A stretch of DNA of 35,356 nt from an uncultured Acetatifactor sp. (GCF_910585425.1 NZ_CAJUCP010000058.1:1-35356), one strand, 5' to 3'. Shown: positions 1 through 9,126, counted from the stretch's first letter. Numbers and translations are program-made. The notes: a model not told the origin generated them from the letters alone.

Positions 1-167
1 GTTATGGGTGTCAGTCTTCTCCTAAAGATTATGGTGCTAACTTCTAAACACGGGGCCTGGAGGGCGGGGCGCTTCGCATTACGCTGTGTTTTCCTGAGGA
101 TTCCCGGGGCGATCGGCCGGTCTGAAGGGCCCTGAAAAATTTTTATGCTAAAAACTGTAAAAAACTG

Positions 168-195
168 TTGACGTATACAGCATTTATGATATAAT
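168..195 (+). promoter_or_regulatory. Sigma-A-type promoter of rpsU
   Basis: TTGACG at 168-173 and a perfect TATAAT at 190-195 with a 16-base spacer. It lies in an AT-rich stretch unlike the GC-rich surroundings and leaves a leader of about 80 bases before the rpsU start codon. Confidence 0.75.
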
Positions 196-283
196 AAAAC
201 TTGTGTATGGGCTATATGCGATACATAAAAAATAACCCAATCAGTCATGTTGCTTGAGGGACTGAAGGGAGGGTCGGGTGGAC

Positions 284-460
284 ATGTCGAACGTAATCGT
301 AAAAGAAAACGAAACATTGGACAGCGCATTGCGCCGTTTCAAGAGAAGTTGTGCGAAAGCTGGAATCCAGCAGGAGATTCGCAAGCGTGAGCATTACGAG
401 AAGCCGAGCGTCAGACGCAAGAAGAAGTCTGAAGCCGCCAGGAAGCGCAAATATAACTAA
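284..460 (+). CDS. rpsU: 30S ribosomal protein S21
   Basis: Small basic protein of the 30S subunit that acts near the 3' end of 16S rRNA in translation initiation. The 58 residues match clostridial S21: it begins MSNVIVKENE, has the RRFKRSCAKAGI core and ends in a Lys/Arg-rich tail (RRKKKSEAARKRKYN). I chose the ATG at 284 because GGGAGGG at 267-273 is correctly spaced for it; a GTG two codons upstream (278) would add two residues that the family does not have. The gene has its own promoter (168-195) and a terminator directly after the stop, so it appears monocistronic. Nothing is odd about it. Confidence 0.96.
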   Translation: MSNVIVKENETLDSALRRFKRSCAKAGIQQEIRKREHYEKPSVRRKKKSEAARKRKYN

Positions 461-467
461 CCAGCTT

Positions 468-497
468 ATCCCCAGCCCGCAAAGGCTGGGGATTTTG
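468..497 (+). terminator. Rho-independent terminator of rpsU
   Basis: A perfect 10-bp stem (468-477 with 484-493, ATCCCCAGCC / GGCTGGGGAT) with a 6-base loop, followed by a short T run. It begins 8 bases after the rpsU stop codon. Confidence 0.85.
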
Positions 498-614
498 TAT
501 CCGCATCCGCCCGGTGGGCCTGGGCCCTGCCACGATTTTGGGCCATTTGGCATATATCCACCTCCATCTTCATATCCTATTGACAAAGATATGGAATATG
601 GAGTGTGGCATTTT

Positions 615-1775
615 ATGTTGAGAAGGAAATCTCTGGCAGCGGCGTTTCTTTCCCTTGCGCTGTTTTTCTCGGCGATGCTGCCCGTAAGCGCCAATGTGGC
701 GATATCTTCCCCGTCCGTCATCCTGATAGAGAGCTCTACCGGCGAGGTGATCTACGAGCAGAGCTCCACGGAGCGGAGAAGCCCGGCCAGCATCACGAAG
801 ATCATGACGCTCCTGCTCACCTTCGAAGCCATCGACAGCGGCAGGATAAGCCTGACGGACCAGGTGATCACCAGCGAGCATGCCAGTTCCATGGGCGGCT
901 CCCAGGTGTATCTGGCACAGGGGGAGACCCAGACCCTGGACACCATGATCAAATGCATCGCGATCTCCTCGGGCAATGACGCCAGCGTGGCGGTGGCGGA
1001 GCACATAGCGGGCAGCGAGGAGGCTTTCGTGGCCCTGATGAACGAGAAGGCCGCAGAATTGGGCATGGTGGACACCCATTTCGAGGACTGCTGCGGCCTG
1101 AGCGACTCAGACAATCATTACACCTCCGCGAAGGACGTGGCGATCATGTCCAGGGAGCTGACCGTGAAGTATCCCGACATCTTCCGGTATACCACCATCT
1201 GGATGGAGGACATCACCCACGAGACCAGACAGGGCACATCGACCTTTACCCTGAGCAGCACCAACAAGCTGCTGAAGCAGTACCAGTGGACCACAGGCTT
1301 GAAGACAGGTTCTACGTCGAAAGCCAAATACTGCTTCTCCGCCACGGCGTCCAAGGACGGCATCGACCTGATAGCGGTGGTGATGGGCGCGCCGGACTAC
1401 AAGACGCGCTTCGGGGACGCGCAGGCCCTCCTCACCTATGGCTTCAGCGTGTGCAATCTGTACATAGACGGAAACCAGGACCCTCTTCCCGCGCTGCCCG
1501 TGGAGGGCGGGAAGGCGGAAGAGGCGGGAATCGCGTATCAGGGAGAATTCCGCCATCTGGACATCGCGGGCAACGACCTGGGCGCGGTGGAGAAGGTGCT
1601 GGAGCTGCCGGAGACGGTGCGGGCGCCGGTGGAACAGGGGACAGAGGCGGGCAGGGCCCGTTACCTGCTGAACGGAAGCGAGATCGGCAGCATCCCCATC
1701 CTGTTTACGGAAGATATCGAAAAGGCCGGCTACCCGGATTATCTGAGGAAAATATTCGGCTTTTTCCTGTTATGA
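615..1775 (+). CDS. Serine-type D-Ala-D-Ala carboxypeptidase (PBP5/DacF-like)
   Basis: Low-molecular-mass penicillin-binding protein (peptidase family S11) that removes the terminal D-Ala from peptidoglycan stem peptides outside the membrane. From the ATG at 615 it has 386 residues: an export signal at about 1-26 (basic LRRK, hydrophobic core, cleavage near VSA-NVA), the SxxK nucleophile motif SITK at 59-62, SGN at 119-121 and KTG at 230-232. A C-terminal beta-rich region and a hydrophobic end (FGFFLL) resemble the PBP5 anchor. GGAG at 600-603 supports this start. An in-frame ATG at 591 has no ribosome site, and the frame open further upstream runs through rpsU. A paralogue lies at 4338-5717. 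I cannot tell a vegetative role (DacA) from a sporulation role (DacF/DacB). Confidence 0.93.
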   Translation: MLRRKSLAAAFLSLALFFSAMLPVSANVAISSPSVILIESSTGEVIYEQSSTERRSPASITKIMTLLLTFEAIDSGRISLTDQVITSEHASSMGGSQVYLAQGETQTLDTMIKCIAISSGNDASVAVAEHIAGSEEAFVALMNEKAAELGMVDTHFEDCCGLSDSDNHYTSAKDVAIMSRELTVKYPDIFRYTTIWMEDITHETRQGTSTFTLSSTNKLLKQYQWTTGLKTGSTSKAKYCFSATASKDGIDLIAVVMGAPDYKTRFGDAQALLTYGFSVCNLYIDGNQDPLPALPVEGGKAEEAGIAYQGEFRHLDIAGNDLGAVEKVLELPETVRAPVEQGTEAGRARYLLNGSEIGSIPILFTEDIEKAGYPDYLRKIFGFFLL

Positions 1776-1811
1776 CCATCTGGTATCATGAATGCATGAA
1801 TGGATTGGGCA

Positions 1812-1839
1812 GGATGGCCAGGGTGCTCCCCGGCCATCC
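1812..1839 (+). other. Strong intergenic hairpin without T tract
   Basis: GGATGGCC (1812-1819) pairs perfectly with GGCCATCC (1832-1839). Inside, GGG/CCC pairs continue after one A-C mismatch, closing a TGCT loop. There is no T run, so it is not a classical terminator. It lies between the carboxypeptidase and the phosphoesterase and could be an RNA-stability or processing element. Confidence 0.45.
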
Positions 1840-1871
1840 CGCAGGCACATAGAAAGATAGGAAGGAACTCC

Positions 1872-2747
1872 ATGACAGATATTTTGTTCACTATCATCGC
1901 GGCAGCGGCATTGGCGCTGCTCTGGGTGATGCTCTACGACACGAACCGCTTCGTCATCCGAAAGCATACCCTGACAGATCCGAGGATCAGGCGCGGCTGC
2001 AGGGCCGTCCTCCTGACGGATCTGCACAATAAATGCTACGGAAAAGGGAACGAAAGGCTTCTGGCGGCAATCCGCGGGCAGAAGCCGGATTTCATCCTGA
2101 TAGCTGGCGACCTGGTCACCGCCAATACCAAGGCGCCGCTGGAGCCCGCGGTGCAGCTCCTGGAGAATCTGGTCCGGGAATACCCCGTCTACTATGCCAA
2201 CGGGAACCATGAGCAGCGCCTGAGGCTGTCCTCCAGGCACTACGGAAAAATGGCAAAGCAATATAGGAAGGCCCTGAAGAGGATCGGCGTGGAGCCCATG
2301 CTGAACAGCCATGTGGACCTGCCGGAATATGGCCTCGCCGTCTACGGCGCTGAAATCGACATGGAATATTACAGGCGTTTCAGGACCGTGCAGATGCCGC
2401 CGGACTATCTCCCCCGCATTTTGGGACAGGCTCCGGCAGACGCCTGCACGGTGCTGCTGGCCCACAATCCGGACTACTTTCCCCAGTACGCCGCCTGGGG
2501 CGCGGATCTGACGCTGTCCGGACATGTGCACGGAGGCGTGGCAAGAGTGCCGCTCTGGGGCAAGGGCGTGCTTTCCCCCGCCTGGCATTTCTTTCCGAAA
2601 TACGACGGGGGCGTCTTCAAGGAAGGGGCGTCCGTCATGGTGCTGGGAAGGGGCCTGGGGAGCCACACCATCCCCGTGCGCGCCTTCAATCCGGGGGAGC
2701 TGTGGGTGCTGGATTTCCGGCCGGGGGAAACGGATGTTCTTTCTTGA
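1872..2747 (+). CDS. Membrane-anchored calcineurin-like metallophosphoesterase
   Basis: Binuclear-metal phosphoesterase of the calcineurin-like (YkuE/YaeI) group, whose members hydrolyse phosphoesters at the membrane surface. The 291-residue protein starts with one transmembrane segment (about residues 4-22, ILFTIIAAAALALLWVML). The ordered metal ligands follow: TDLHN, AGDLVT, NGNHEQ, LLAHNPDYF and SGHVHGG. The ATG at 1872 is preceded by AGGAAGGAA at 1859-1867; the frame is open back to 1800, but an ATG there has no ribosome site. The first metal motif is D-L-H, as expected for the family. The substrate cannot be read from sequence; lipid-linked phosphates are the usual suggestion for such anchored forms. 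Spacing suggests co-transcription with the upstream carboxypeptidase. Confidence 0.9.
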   Translation: MTDILFTIIAAAALALLWVMLYDTNRFVIRKHTLTDPRIRRGCRAVLLTDLHNKCYGKGNERLLAAIRGQKPDFILIAGDLVTANTKAPLEPAVQLLENLVREYPVYYANGNHEQRLRLSSRHYGKMAKQYRKALKRIGVEPMLNSHVDLPEYGLAVYGAEIDMEYYRRFRTVQMPPDYLPRILGQAPADACTVLLAHNPDYFPQYAAWGADLTLSGHVHGGVARVPLWGKGVLSPAWHFFPKYDGGVFKEGASVMVLGRGLGSHTIPVRAFNPGELWVLDFRPGETDVLS

Positions 2748-2772
2748 AAAGCCGGGGCAAAAGGGGTAAAAT
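2744..2772 (+). promoter_or_regulatory. Possible promoter of scpAB
   Basis: TTGAAA at 2744-2749 and TAAAAT at 2767-2772 with a 17-base spacer. The -35 overlaps the end of the phosphoesterase gene, and the site is about 80 bases before scpA. Confidence 0.5.
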
Positions 2773-2853
2773 AATACTCTGGGCCCGAAACGGAAGAGAT
2801 GCTTTCCACAAATAAGACTTCCGGGAAGAATAGCGCCCCGAATCGAGGAGACA

Positions 2854-3606
2854 ATGGCGATACCGATAAAGCTGGAAGCCTTCGAAGGCCCCCTGGACCT
2901 TCTGCTTCATCTGATAGAAAAGAATAAGATCGACATCTACGATATCCCCATCGTGGAGATCACGGCGCAGTATCTGGACTACATCAGGCAGATGGAGACC
3001 GACGACATGAACGTGATGAGCGAGTTCCTGGTGATGGCGGCTACCCTGATCGACATCAAGTGCAGGATGCTGCTGCCCAAGGAAGTGGACGAGGAGGGCG
3101 AGGAGGAAGACCCCAGGGCTGAGCTGGTGCAGAAGCTATTGGAGTACAAGCTCTATAAATATATGTCCCTGGAGCTGCGGGACCGCCAGGTGGACGCGGC
3201 CAAGAACCTGTACCGGGAGCAGAAGCTCCCGCCGGAGGTGGCATTGTACAAGCCCCCGCTGGACTACGACCAGCTCATAGGAGATATGACGCTGAACCGT
3301 CTGCATGAGATCTTCAAGACGATCATCCGACGCCAGGAGGAGAAGATCGACCCCATCCGGAGCCGCTACGGCAATATCGAAAAGGAGGAGATCGACATGG
3401 ACGTGAAGCTCCTCTATGTGGAGGCCTACGCCCGGGAGCACAGGCAGTTCAGCTTCCGGAGGCTCCTGGAGAAGCAGGCCAGCAAGATGGAGATCATCGT
3501 CACCTTCCTGATCGTCCTGGAGCTGATGAAGACGGGACGGATTTCCATCAATCAGGAAAATCTTTTTGACGATATCATGATAACGTGGATGCCGGTTCCG
3601 GCCTAG
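2854..3606 (+). CDS. scpA: Segregation and condensation protein A
   Basis: Kleisin subunit of the bacterial SMC condensin; it bridges SMC heads and recruits ScpB to compact and segregate chromosomes in the nucleoid. The 250 residues are full length for the family. The N terminus has the signature FEGPLDLLLHLI followed by KIDIYDIPI and EFLVMAATLIDIK, an acidic linker EVDEEGEEED lies near residue 75, and the C terminus ends in the winged-helix part (FLIVLELMKTGRISINQENLFDDI) that contacts the SMC cap. GAGGAG lies just upstream of the ATG. scpB follows after 85 bases on the same strand. Confidence 0.97.
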   Translation: MAIPIKLEAFEGPLDLLLHLIEKNKIDIYDIPIVEITAQYLDYIRQMETDDMNVMSEFLVMAATLIDIKCRMLLPKEVDEEGEEEDPRAELVQKLLEYKLYKYMSLELRDRQVDAAKNLYREQKLPPEVALYKPPLDYDQLIGDMTLNRLHEIFKTIIRRQEEKIDPIRSRYGNIEKEEIDMDVKLLYVEAYAREHRQFSFRRLLEKQASKMEIIVTFLIVLELMKTGRISINQENLFDDIMITWMPVPA

Positions 3607-3691
3607 TACACCGGGGCGGAGGATTTCGCCCGTGCGGCGCAGGTCTCTGCAGGGCATCCGGCAATGTCCGGGACAGGAAGGAGCGGCGGGA

Positions 3692-4261
3692 ATGAAGAGG
3701 AAGAGAGCGGAAGCGGTCATCGAGGCGGTGCTGTTCACCATGGGGGAATCCGTGGAGATCGGCCGTCTGGCCGCTGTGATAGAAGAGGACGTAAAGACGC
3801 TGGAGGACATCCTGAAAGGCATGGAGGAGCGCTATGCCAGGGAAGACAGGGGAATCTCCCTGGTGCGCCTGGAGGATTCCGTCCAGCTGTGCACCAAGGA
3901 GGACATGTACGAATATCTGGTGAAGATTGCCAAGGTGCCGAAGAAGATGAGCCTCACCGACACGGTGCTGGAGACCCTCTCCATCATCGCCTACAAGCAG
4001 CCCGTGACCAGGGCTGAGATAGAGCGGGTGCGGGGCGTCAACTGCGACCATGCCATCAACAAGCTGCTGGAATACGACCTGATCGCGGAGCTGGGGAGGC
4101 TGGACGCGCCGGGCAGGCCCCTGCTCTTCGGCACCACGGAGCAGTTCCTGCGCTGCTTTGGCGTGGGGAAGCTGGATGAGCTGCCGGAGCTGAACCCTGT
4201 CCAGATAGAAGAGTTCAAGCAGCAGGCCGAGGCCGAGGTGCAGCTGCAGCTGGATGTCTGA
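3692..4261 (+). CDS. scpB: Segregation and condensation protein B
   Basis: Winged-helix partner of ScpA in the SMC-ScpAB complex, acting as a dimer. The 189-residue product has the family features: RAEAVIEAVLF at the start, LEDSVQLCTKEDM, then LSIIAYKQPVTRAEIERVRGV and LGRLDAPGRPLLFGTTEQFL. I used the ATG at 3692 because AGGAAGGAG (3675-3683) precedes it at the right distance; the in-frame ATG at 3632 would add an unrelated Arg-rich leader. The short, Gln/Glu-rich tail after the second winged helix is ordinary. Confidence 0.96.
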   Translation: MKRKRAEAVIEAVLFTMGESVEIGRLAAVIEEDVKTLEDILKGMEERYAREDRGISLVRLEDSVQLCTKEDMYEYLVKIAKVPKKMSLTDTVLETLSIIAYKQPVTRAEIERVRGVNCDHAINKLLEYDLIAELGRLDAPGRPLLFGTTEQFLRCFGVGKLDELPELNPVQIEEFKQQAEAEVQLQLDV

Positions 4262-4337
4262 GATTGGGACATGCCCCCAAACATAAAACGGAATCAAAGC
4301 CTCATATATTATTAAAAATCCCATTGGAAGTATGACC

Positions 4338-5717
4338 ATGAAAATGCGGATGAAGAAAATAATAGGAGGCTTTTTCTGCGCCTGCTGCCTGCTGCTCTCA
4401 GACATGGGCCTCAGGGCGGACGCGGCGGAGGGCGCCCCCGGGGAGCTGTACGCCACCGCCGCAGTCCTGATGGACGCCGATTCCGGGCGGGTGCTCTACG
4501 GCAAGAACGAGGAGGCCGTCATGGCCATGGCCAGCACCACGAAGATCATGACCTGCATCCTGGTCCTGGAGAACGCCTCTCCCGACGAGACCCTCACCGT
4601 GTCGGCCTATGCCGCCAGCATGCCGAAGGTCAAGCTGTACATACAAAAGGGGGAGCAGTACACTGTCCGCGACCTGCTGCACTCCCTGATGCTGGAATCC
4701 CATAATGACACGGCGGTGGCCCTGGCCGAATACATAGGCAAGCGGCATCTGCCGGAGCAGCTTCGGGATAAGGATACCGCCGAATATACAGCGGAGGAGA
4801 GCAAGGCGGCCGTGGCGGCCTTCGCGGCCCTGATGAACAGGAAGGCGGCGGAGCTGGGCTGTGAGGACACCTGGTTCATCACGCCCAACGGCCTGGATGC
4901 CACCGAGACGCTTAGGCTTGCGGATGGCAGCACGGTGCAGAAGGAGCACTGCACCACGGCCAGGGAGCTGGCCAGGATATTGGCATACTGCATCAGGCAG
5001 TCGCCCAAGAACCAGGAATTCCTGGACATCACAAGGGCCCCGAGCTACGGCTTTTCCGCCAATGGGCGTAGCTTCTCCTGCACCAACCACAATGCCTTCC
5101 TCACCATGATGGACGGGGCCCTCACCGGGAAGACCGGTTTCACCAACAAGGCCGGATACTGCTATGTGGGCGCGCTGGAGCGGGACGGCAGGACATTCGT
5201 GGTGGCGCTCCTTGCCTGCGGCTGGCCCAACAACAAGGGCTATAAATGGACCGACACCCGCAGGCTCATGGAGTACGGCATCGACAATTATTTCTACAGA
5301 AGCTTCTCCGACCCGAACATTGCCTTTGACGACAGCAGGCTGAGTCCCATTCCCGTGGAGAACGGCCAGACGGATTTCCTCGAAGGGACTGCCTACACGG
5401 ATGTAATAATTTCCGGAAGGACAGACGGCCTAAACGGCGGCCCTGGCCAGGGCGGGGACGAAACGGCAGCGGAAGAGGACGGCAGGGGGCTGGAGGGGCT
5501 GCTCCTGCGGCCGGACGAGGAAATCCAGGTCAGATACAGCATGAAGAGCATGCTGACAGCCCCCGTAGAGCCCGGCACCGTAGTGGGGAGCGTGGAATAT
5601 ATCGTGGACGGCGTCCTGTATAAGCGGGAGAGCATCGTCACCGAGGACCAGGTGGAGGCCATCGACCTTAGATGGTGCGCGGAACAGATCTGGCGGCGCT
5701 TCCTGTGGGCGGGATGA
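4338..5717 (+). CDS. Second D-Ala-D-Ala carboxypeptidase (S11 family)
   Basis: Secreted or anchored peptidoglycan carboxypeptidase, 459 residues from the ATG at 4338. A signal sequence covers about residues 1-30 (KKIIGGFFCACCLLL... ADAA). The catalytic motifs are STTK at 66-69, SHN at 121-123 and KTG at 265-267. The middle motif is S-H-N instead of the S-G-N of the 615-1775 paralogue. A beta-rich C-terminal region with an acidic, Gly-rich linker (about residues 355-395) precedes a basic, aromatic end. Three ATGs lie close together (4332, 4338, 4344); GGAAG at 4326-4330 is best spaced for 4338. The gene lies 76 bases after scpB and converges on the response regulator. Its exact role is not evident. 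Confidence 0.92.
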   Translation: MKMRMKKIIGGFFCACCLLLSDMGLRADAAEGAPGELYATAAVLMDADSGRVLYGKNEEAVMAMASTTKIMTCILVLENASPDETLTVSAYAASMPKVKLYIQKGEQYTVRDLLHSLMLESHNDTAVALAEYIGKRHLPEQLRDKDTAEYTAEESKAAVAAFAALMNRKAAELGCEDTWFITPNGLDATETLRLADGSTVQKEHCTTARELARILAYCIRQSPKNQEFLDITRAPSYGFSANGRSFSCTNHNAFLTMMDGALTGKTGFTNKAGYCYVGALERDGRTFVVALLACGWPNNKGYKWTDTRRLMEYGIDNYFYRSFSDPNIAFDDSRLSPIPVENGQTDFLEGTAYTDVIISGRTDGLNGGPGQGGDETAAEEDGRGLEGLLLRPDEEIQVRYSMKSMLTAPVEPGTVVGSVEYIVDGVLYKRESIVTEDQVEAIDLRWCAEQIWRRFLWAG

Positions 5718-5749
5718 CTGCCGCGAAAAAGCTGCCGCCGGCGATGTCC

Positions 5750-7279
5750 TCAGTCCTTACGCGCGGCGTTACAGCTGCGGAAATTCGTGGGCGTCTGCCC
5801 CGTATATTTTTTGAACACCTTATAGAAATACCGGGGATCCTCATATCCCACAAGGGAGGAGATCTCCGAGGCCGGGATATCCGTGCCCTTCAGCAGATCA
5901 CTGGCGGCCTCCATGCGTATCCTGGTGAGGTAGTCCAGCGGCGAGATCCCCTCCTTCTTTTTGAACAGGGTGGAGAAGTACCTGGGGTTGAGGTGGAAAT
6001 ACCCCGCGAGCATCTCCATGGAAACGGGCTCCCTGTAATGTTCCATGAGGAAGGCCTTGGCCTGCTCCGCCACAGGCAGGGAATCCTCGGAAAGCTTTGT
6101 CCGGCAGGTGCGGGAAATCTCTTCTTTGATCCGCAGGAGGATTTCTTCTTCCTTCTCATGGGAGGACCAGAAGGCATTATCCGTAAAGGAGTCCCAGTTC
6201 TGCCTGGAAGGGGCGTAGTGCAGGCGGATCAGCAGCTCGTAGATATGCTGGATGAGGTATCCGAAATTGTACACCAAAGGATAGAAACTGTCGATGTAAG
6301 CGCACAGCCTCTCCGCCGTCTCCCCGGGGCTTTTGCAGCGCAGCTCGTTCTCCAGGGCTTTCCAGTCCGTGTCGCTGGGAATCTGTCCCCCGGCGGAAGG
6401 AAGCCCTATGTGGTAGACTTTCCCGTTTCCGTTCAGGAAGCGGTATTTCAGTGCCTCCTCGCTCTGGCGGAACAGGTCGGGACCGATGGCATCGGAGACG
6501 GCGCTCAGGCCGATGGTGACAGTGGCCCCCAGGACGTCCAGCCTTCTGACCCGGGCCGTCAGGCCTTCCCTCAGCCCTGCCTCCCCGGCGGAAAGCAGGG
6601 GGCCGTAGAAGAGCAGGACCCGGTCCGACGGGCTGGTGGAGGGAATCATCCGCAGGCCCGCTCCCAGCCTGGCCTCAAGGCCGGAAGCCAGCGTGCCGTA
6701 CACATTTTCCAGGCCGAAATAACGGTTCTGGTCATAGCGGCTCACATGGGCCGTCCCTATGACGAATTGACTGTCTTCATTTGCGCCCAGAAGGGCATTG
6801 AGCTGGGCGGCCTCCGCGTCCTGCAGGGCCCTTTCCCTTCCTTTCTGGAGGAGGTGCCCCAGAGACAGCAGCGCGTTCTGTTCCCGCACCTGGGTGAACT
6901 GCGCGCGGGCGGCATGCTTTGCCAGGGCCTTTTCCAGGGCGTCGAAGAGAGCCTCCTGGGTGATCGGCTTCAAGAGGTAGCAGCATGCGTCGTGGTACAT
7001 GGCATTCTGCACATACTCAAATTCCGCGTATCCGCTGATCACGATGACGGAGGCCTCGATATGGGCGTTTCGGCAGCTCTGGATCAGGCCCAGCCCCGTG
7101 ATTCCCTCCATCCGCACATCAGTGATGATGATCTCGGGGCGCTCCCTCTGGGCGATGGCCCATGCCTCCAGGCCGTCCGCTGCCAGGAAGATTTCGTCGA
7201 ATACATAGTTCCCCTTTTTGAGCCTGGCCAGAATCGCTTCCCTGATCAGGGCCTCGTCGTCCGCAATCAATAGTTTCAT
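5750..7279 (-). CDS. AraC-type two-component response regulator (YesN-like)
   Basis: Cytoplasmic DNA-binding response regulator, 509 residues. The N-terminal receiver (about 1-120) shows IADDEA acidic residues (D7, D8), the phospho-acceptor D54 in IIITDVRM and K104 in LLKPI. A long middle region without recognisable motif links to a C-terminal AraC pair of helix-turn-helices (about 408-505; VSMEMLAGYFHLNPRYFSTLFKK and EISSLVGYEDPRYFYKVFKKYTG). The ATG at 7279 follows the end of the kinase gene by 11 bases, so the two form one operon. Such regulators usually control the sugar transporter next door; here that is the divergent ABC operon at 9317. This target is inferred from position. Confidence 0.94.
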   Translation of the reverse strand: MKLLIADDEALIREAILARLKKGNYVFDEIFLAADGLEAWAIAQRERPEIIITDVRMEGITGLGLIQSCRNAHIEASVIVISGYAEFEYVQNAMYHDACCYLLKPITQEALFDALEKALAKHAARAQFTQVREQNALLSLGHLLQKGRERALQDAEAAQLNALLGANEDSQFVIGTAHVSRYDQNRYFGLENVYGTLASGLEARLGAGLRMIPSTSPSDRVLLFYGPLLSAGEAGLREGLTARVRRLDVLGATVTIGLSAVSDAIGPDLFRQSEEALKYRFLNGNGKVYHIGLPSAGGQIPSDTDWKALENELRCKSPGETAERLCAYIDSFYPLVYNFGYLIQHIYELLIRLHYAPSRQNWDSFTDNAFWSSHEKEEEILLRIKEEISRTCRTKLSEDSLPVAEQAKAFLMEHYREPVSMEMLAGYFHLNPRYFSTLFKKKEGISPLDYLTRIRMEAASDLLKGTDIPASEISSLVGYEDPRYFYKVFKKYTGQTPTNFRSCNAARKD

Positions 7280-7290
7280 GAAGATACCTC

Positions 7291-9063
7291 TCATATTCTG
7301 GGAATCAGGAGCCTGGTGCACATTCCCTGCCCTTCTCCCGTAGTGATGGAGAGCCGGTAGGAGGCCCCGAATATCAGCTTCAGCCGGTAGTGGATGTTCA
7401 GGATGCCGATGCTTTCGTTCTGCTCCTGGAAGTCGCCGATGCCCTCTTTGTCAAGGCGGGCCATGAGGCCGGCATATTCCGCGGCATCCATCCCCCTTCC
7501 GTTATCCTCTATGGAGATCAGGAGGTTCCCGTCCTGCATCCGTACCTGGAACCGTATGAGCCCGCCGGAAGATATTCCCCGGAAGCCATGCTTGATGCTG
7601 TTCTCGATAAAGGGCTGGAACACCAGTTTGACGATATGGCAGCCCAGGCAGCGCTCATCGATATCGGTCTGTAGAGAGAACTTCTGTCCGAACCGGATGT
7701 GCTGGATATAGACATAATTGTTCATATAGTCGATTTCCTCCGCCAGGGTCACGATGCCGGAAGAATTGTGGTTGATGCTGTAGCGCAGCAGGTCGGAGAG
7801 CCTGGCGTTCACCTCGCAGGCCGTCTGGTATTTCTCCACCTCGATCAGGGAATTGATGATCTCCAGGGAGTTGAAGAGGAAATGGGGGTTGATCTGGGCC
7901 TGGAGGGCCATGAACTCCGCGTCCTTTTTCCTGATTTCCGTCACGTAATTGCGCTCTATCAACTGGTTCACCTGATTCACCATATCGGTGAAGGAAGTAT
8001 CGAAGATGCCGATTTCATCGCTTCCCAGGTCAGAGGCGGAGATTCTCAGGTTCCCCCGGCTGACCTCTCTGATCTTGCCCAGGACGATGGAGAACCGCCT
8101 GCCTATGCTGTCGGAGAGGAGGAATCCGATGACGAGGGTGATGAACATCAGCGCCAGGTTCCCCATGGTCAACGTCTGCTTCAGCTTCTCGATGCTTTCC
8201 ACAGAGCTGGATGCTGCCAGGTAGCACACGCTGCGGAAGCCTGCGGCGGAGTTGGAGCTGGTCAGATAGATCCCCTCCTCCCCCTCATAGTCCGCCACCG
8301 GATAGCCATTGTAGATGATGTCGTAGTTCTCGCGGAAAAAGCGGAAATATTCCTCCATTTCCGGGAACTTCTCCCCGTAGATGTAATTCCCCCTGTTATC
8401 GATCATGAAGACCTGTTGGAAGGCCTTCCCGTCCACGCTTTTGACCGGCTTGAAGACCTTCTCCGGAAAGAGGCTCAGCCTGATGACGCCGGCGATCTCC
8501 TCTCCGTCCAGGGTATAGACAGGCTTCAGGACGGAGAGGAGCTCTACGGAATAGGGGCTTTTCGTGTGCAGGAAGAAGCGGTCGAAGTCGCCGCTCTCCA
8601 GATGCTCCATCCATTCCTCCCGTTCCTGCCCCAGAGGCTTTATGAAGGTGCTACTGTTGGCGGAAGGATATTTCAGCGCGTAAAAGGTAAGGTCATAGAG
8701 GCCGTAGGGGAACTGGTTGTTGAGGATCTGGCGGATCTGCGCGTCTGCCGTTTCCATGTCCGCCTGCGTGGCCTGCGGATCCGAGAAGACCAGCCGGATC
8801 TGCCTGTCGCTGCTGAGATTGTTCAGGATAGTCCTGAATTTCGTCAGCCTGTAGTCTACATTGTCCGTATACTGTTCCATGAACTGCTTGGATGTGGCCT
8901 GAATCTCTTTGGTCAACAGGTTCCTGGCGTTATTCTGGAAAAAGAAATGGGACACTGCCATTTCCACCACCAGCTGCAGCATCAGGAGGATGAGGAATTT
9001 GTGCATGAGCCTGGTGTGGTACAGATAGTGTTTCCAGGGGGAGCGGAGAGCCTTCACCTTCAT
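7291..9063 (-). CDS. YesM-type sensor histidine kinase
   Basis: Membrane sensor kinase of the LytS/YesM (His_kinase) class, 590 residues from the ATG whose first base is 9063. Transmembrane segment 1 is about residues 22-40 and segment 2 about 298-318. The extracellular part between them (about 41-297) is the likely ligand sensor. A HAMP-like stretch follows (about 319-375), then the histidine box with H394 in QAQINPHFLFNSL, the N box QPFIENSIKHG (E487, N488) and the G box EDNGRGMD (about 519-526). The alternative start at 9096 lacks a ribosome site, while AAAGGAAA precedes 9063. Partner of the downstream response regulator. Confidence 0.94.
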   Translation of the reverse strand: MKVKALRSPWKHYLYHTRLMHKFLILLMLQLVVEMAVSHFFFQNNARNLLTKEIQATSKQFMEQYTDNVDYRLTKFRTILNNLSSDRQIRLVFSDPQATQADMETADAQIRQILNNQFPYGLYDLTFYALKYPSANSSTFIKPLGQEREEWMEHLESGDFDRFFLHTKSPYSVELLSVLKPVYTLDGEEIAGVIRLSLFPEKVFKPVKSVDGKAFQQVFMIDNRGNYIYGEKFPEMEEYFRFFRENYDIIYNGYPVADYEGEEGIYLTSSNSAAGFRSVCYLAASSSVESIEKLKQTLTMGNLALMFITLVIGFLLSDSIGRRFSIVLGKIREVSRGNLRISASDLGSDEIGIFDTSFTDMVNQVNQLIERNYVTEIRKKDAEFMALQAQINPHFLFNSLEIINSLIEVEKYQTACEVNARLSDLLRYSINHNSSGIVTLAEEIDYMNNYVYIQHIRFGQKFSLQTDIDERCLGCHIVKLVFQPFIENSIKHGFRGISSGGLIRFQVRMQDGNLLISIEDNGRGMDAAEYAGLMARLDKEGIGDFQEQNESIGILNIHYRLKLIFGASYRLSITTGEGQGMCTRLLIPRI

Positions 9064-9126
9064 GGTCGTGTTTCCTTTTCTTGTCTGTATTTCCATCTAT
9101 ATCCGGAGAGCTTTGCGGGTGTCAAC

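Noticed and set aside
1..135. Frame open from the window edge to a TGA at 133-135
   Set aside because: The 44 residues resemble no protein I know, there is no coding-like composition, and a chance open frame of this length is common in GC-rich DNA. I see nothing firm in 1-167.
5672..7273. Long + strand open frame of 533 codons
   Set aside because: It is the antisense shadow of the response regulator, whose receiver and AraC motifs are unmistakable on the minus strand.
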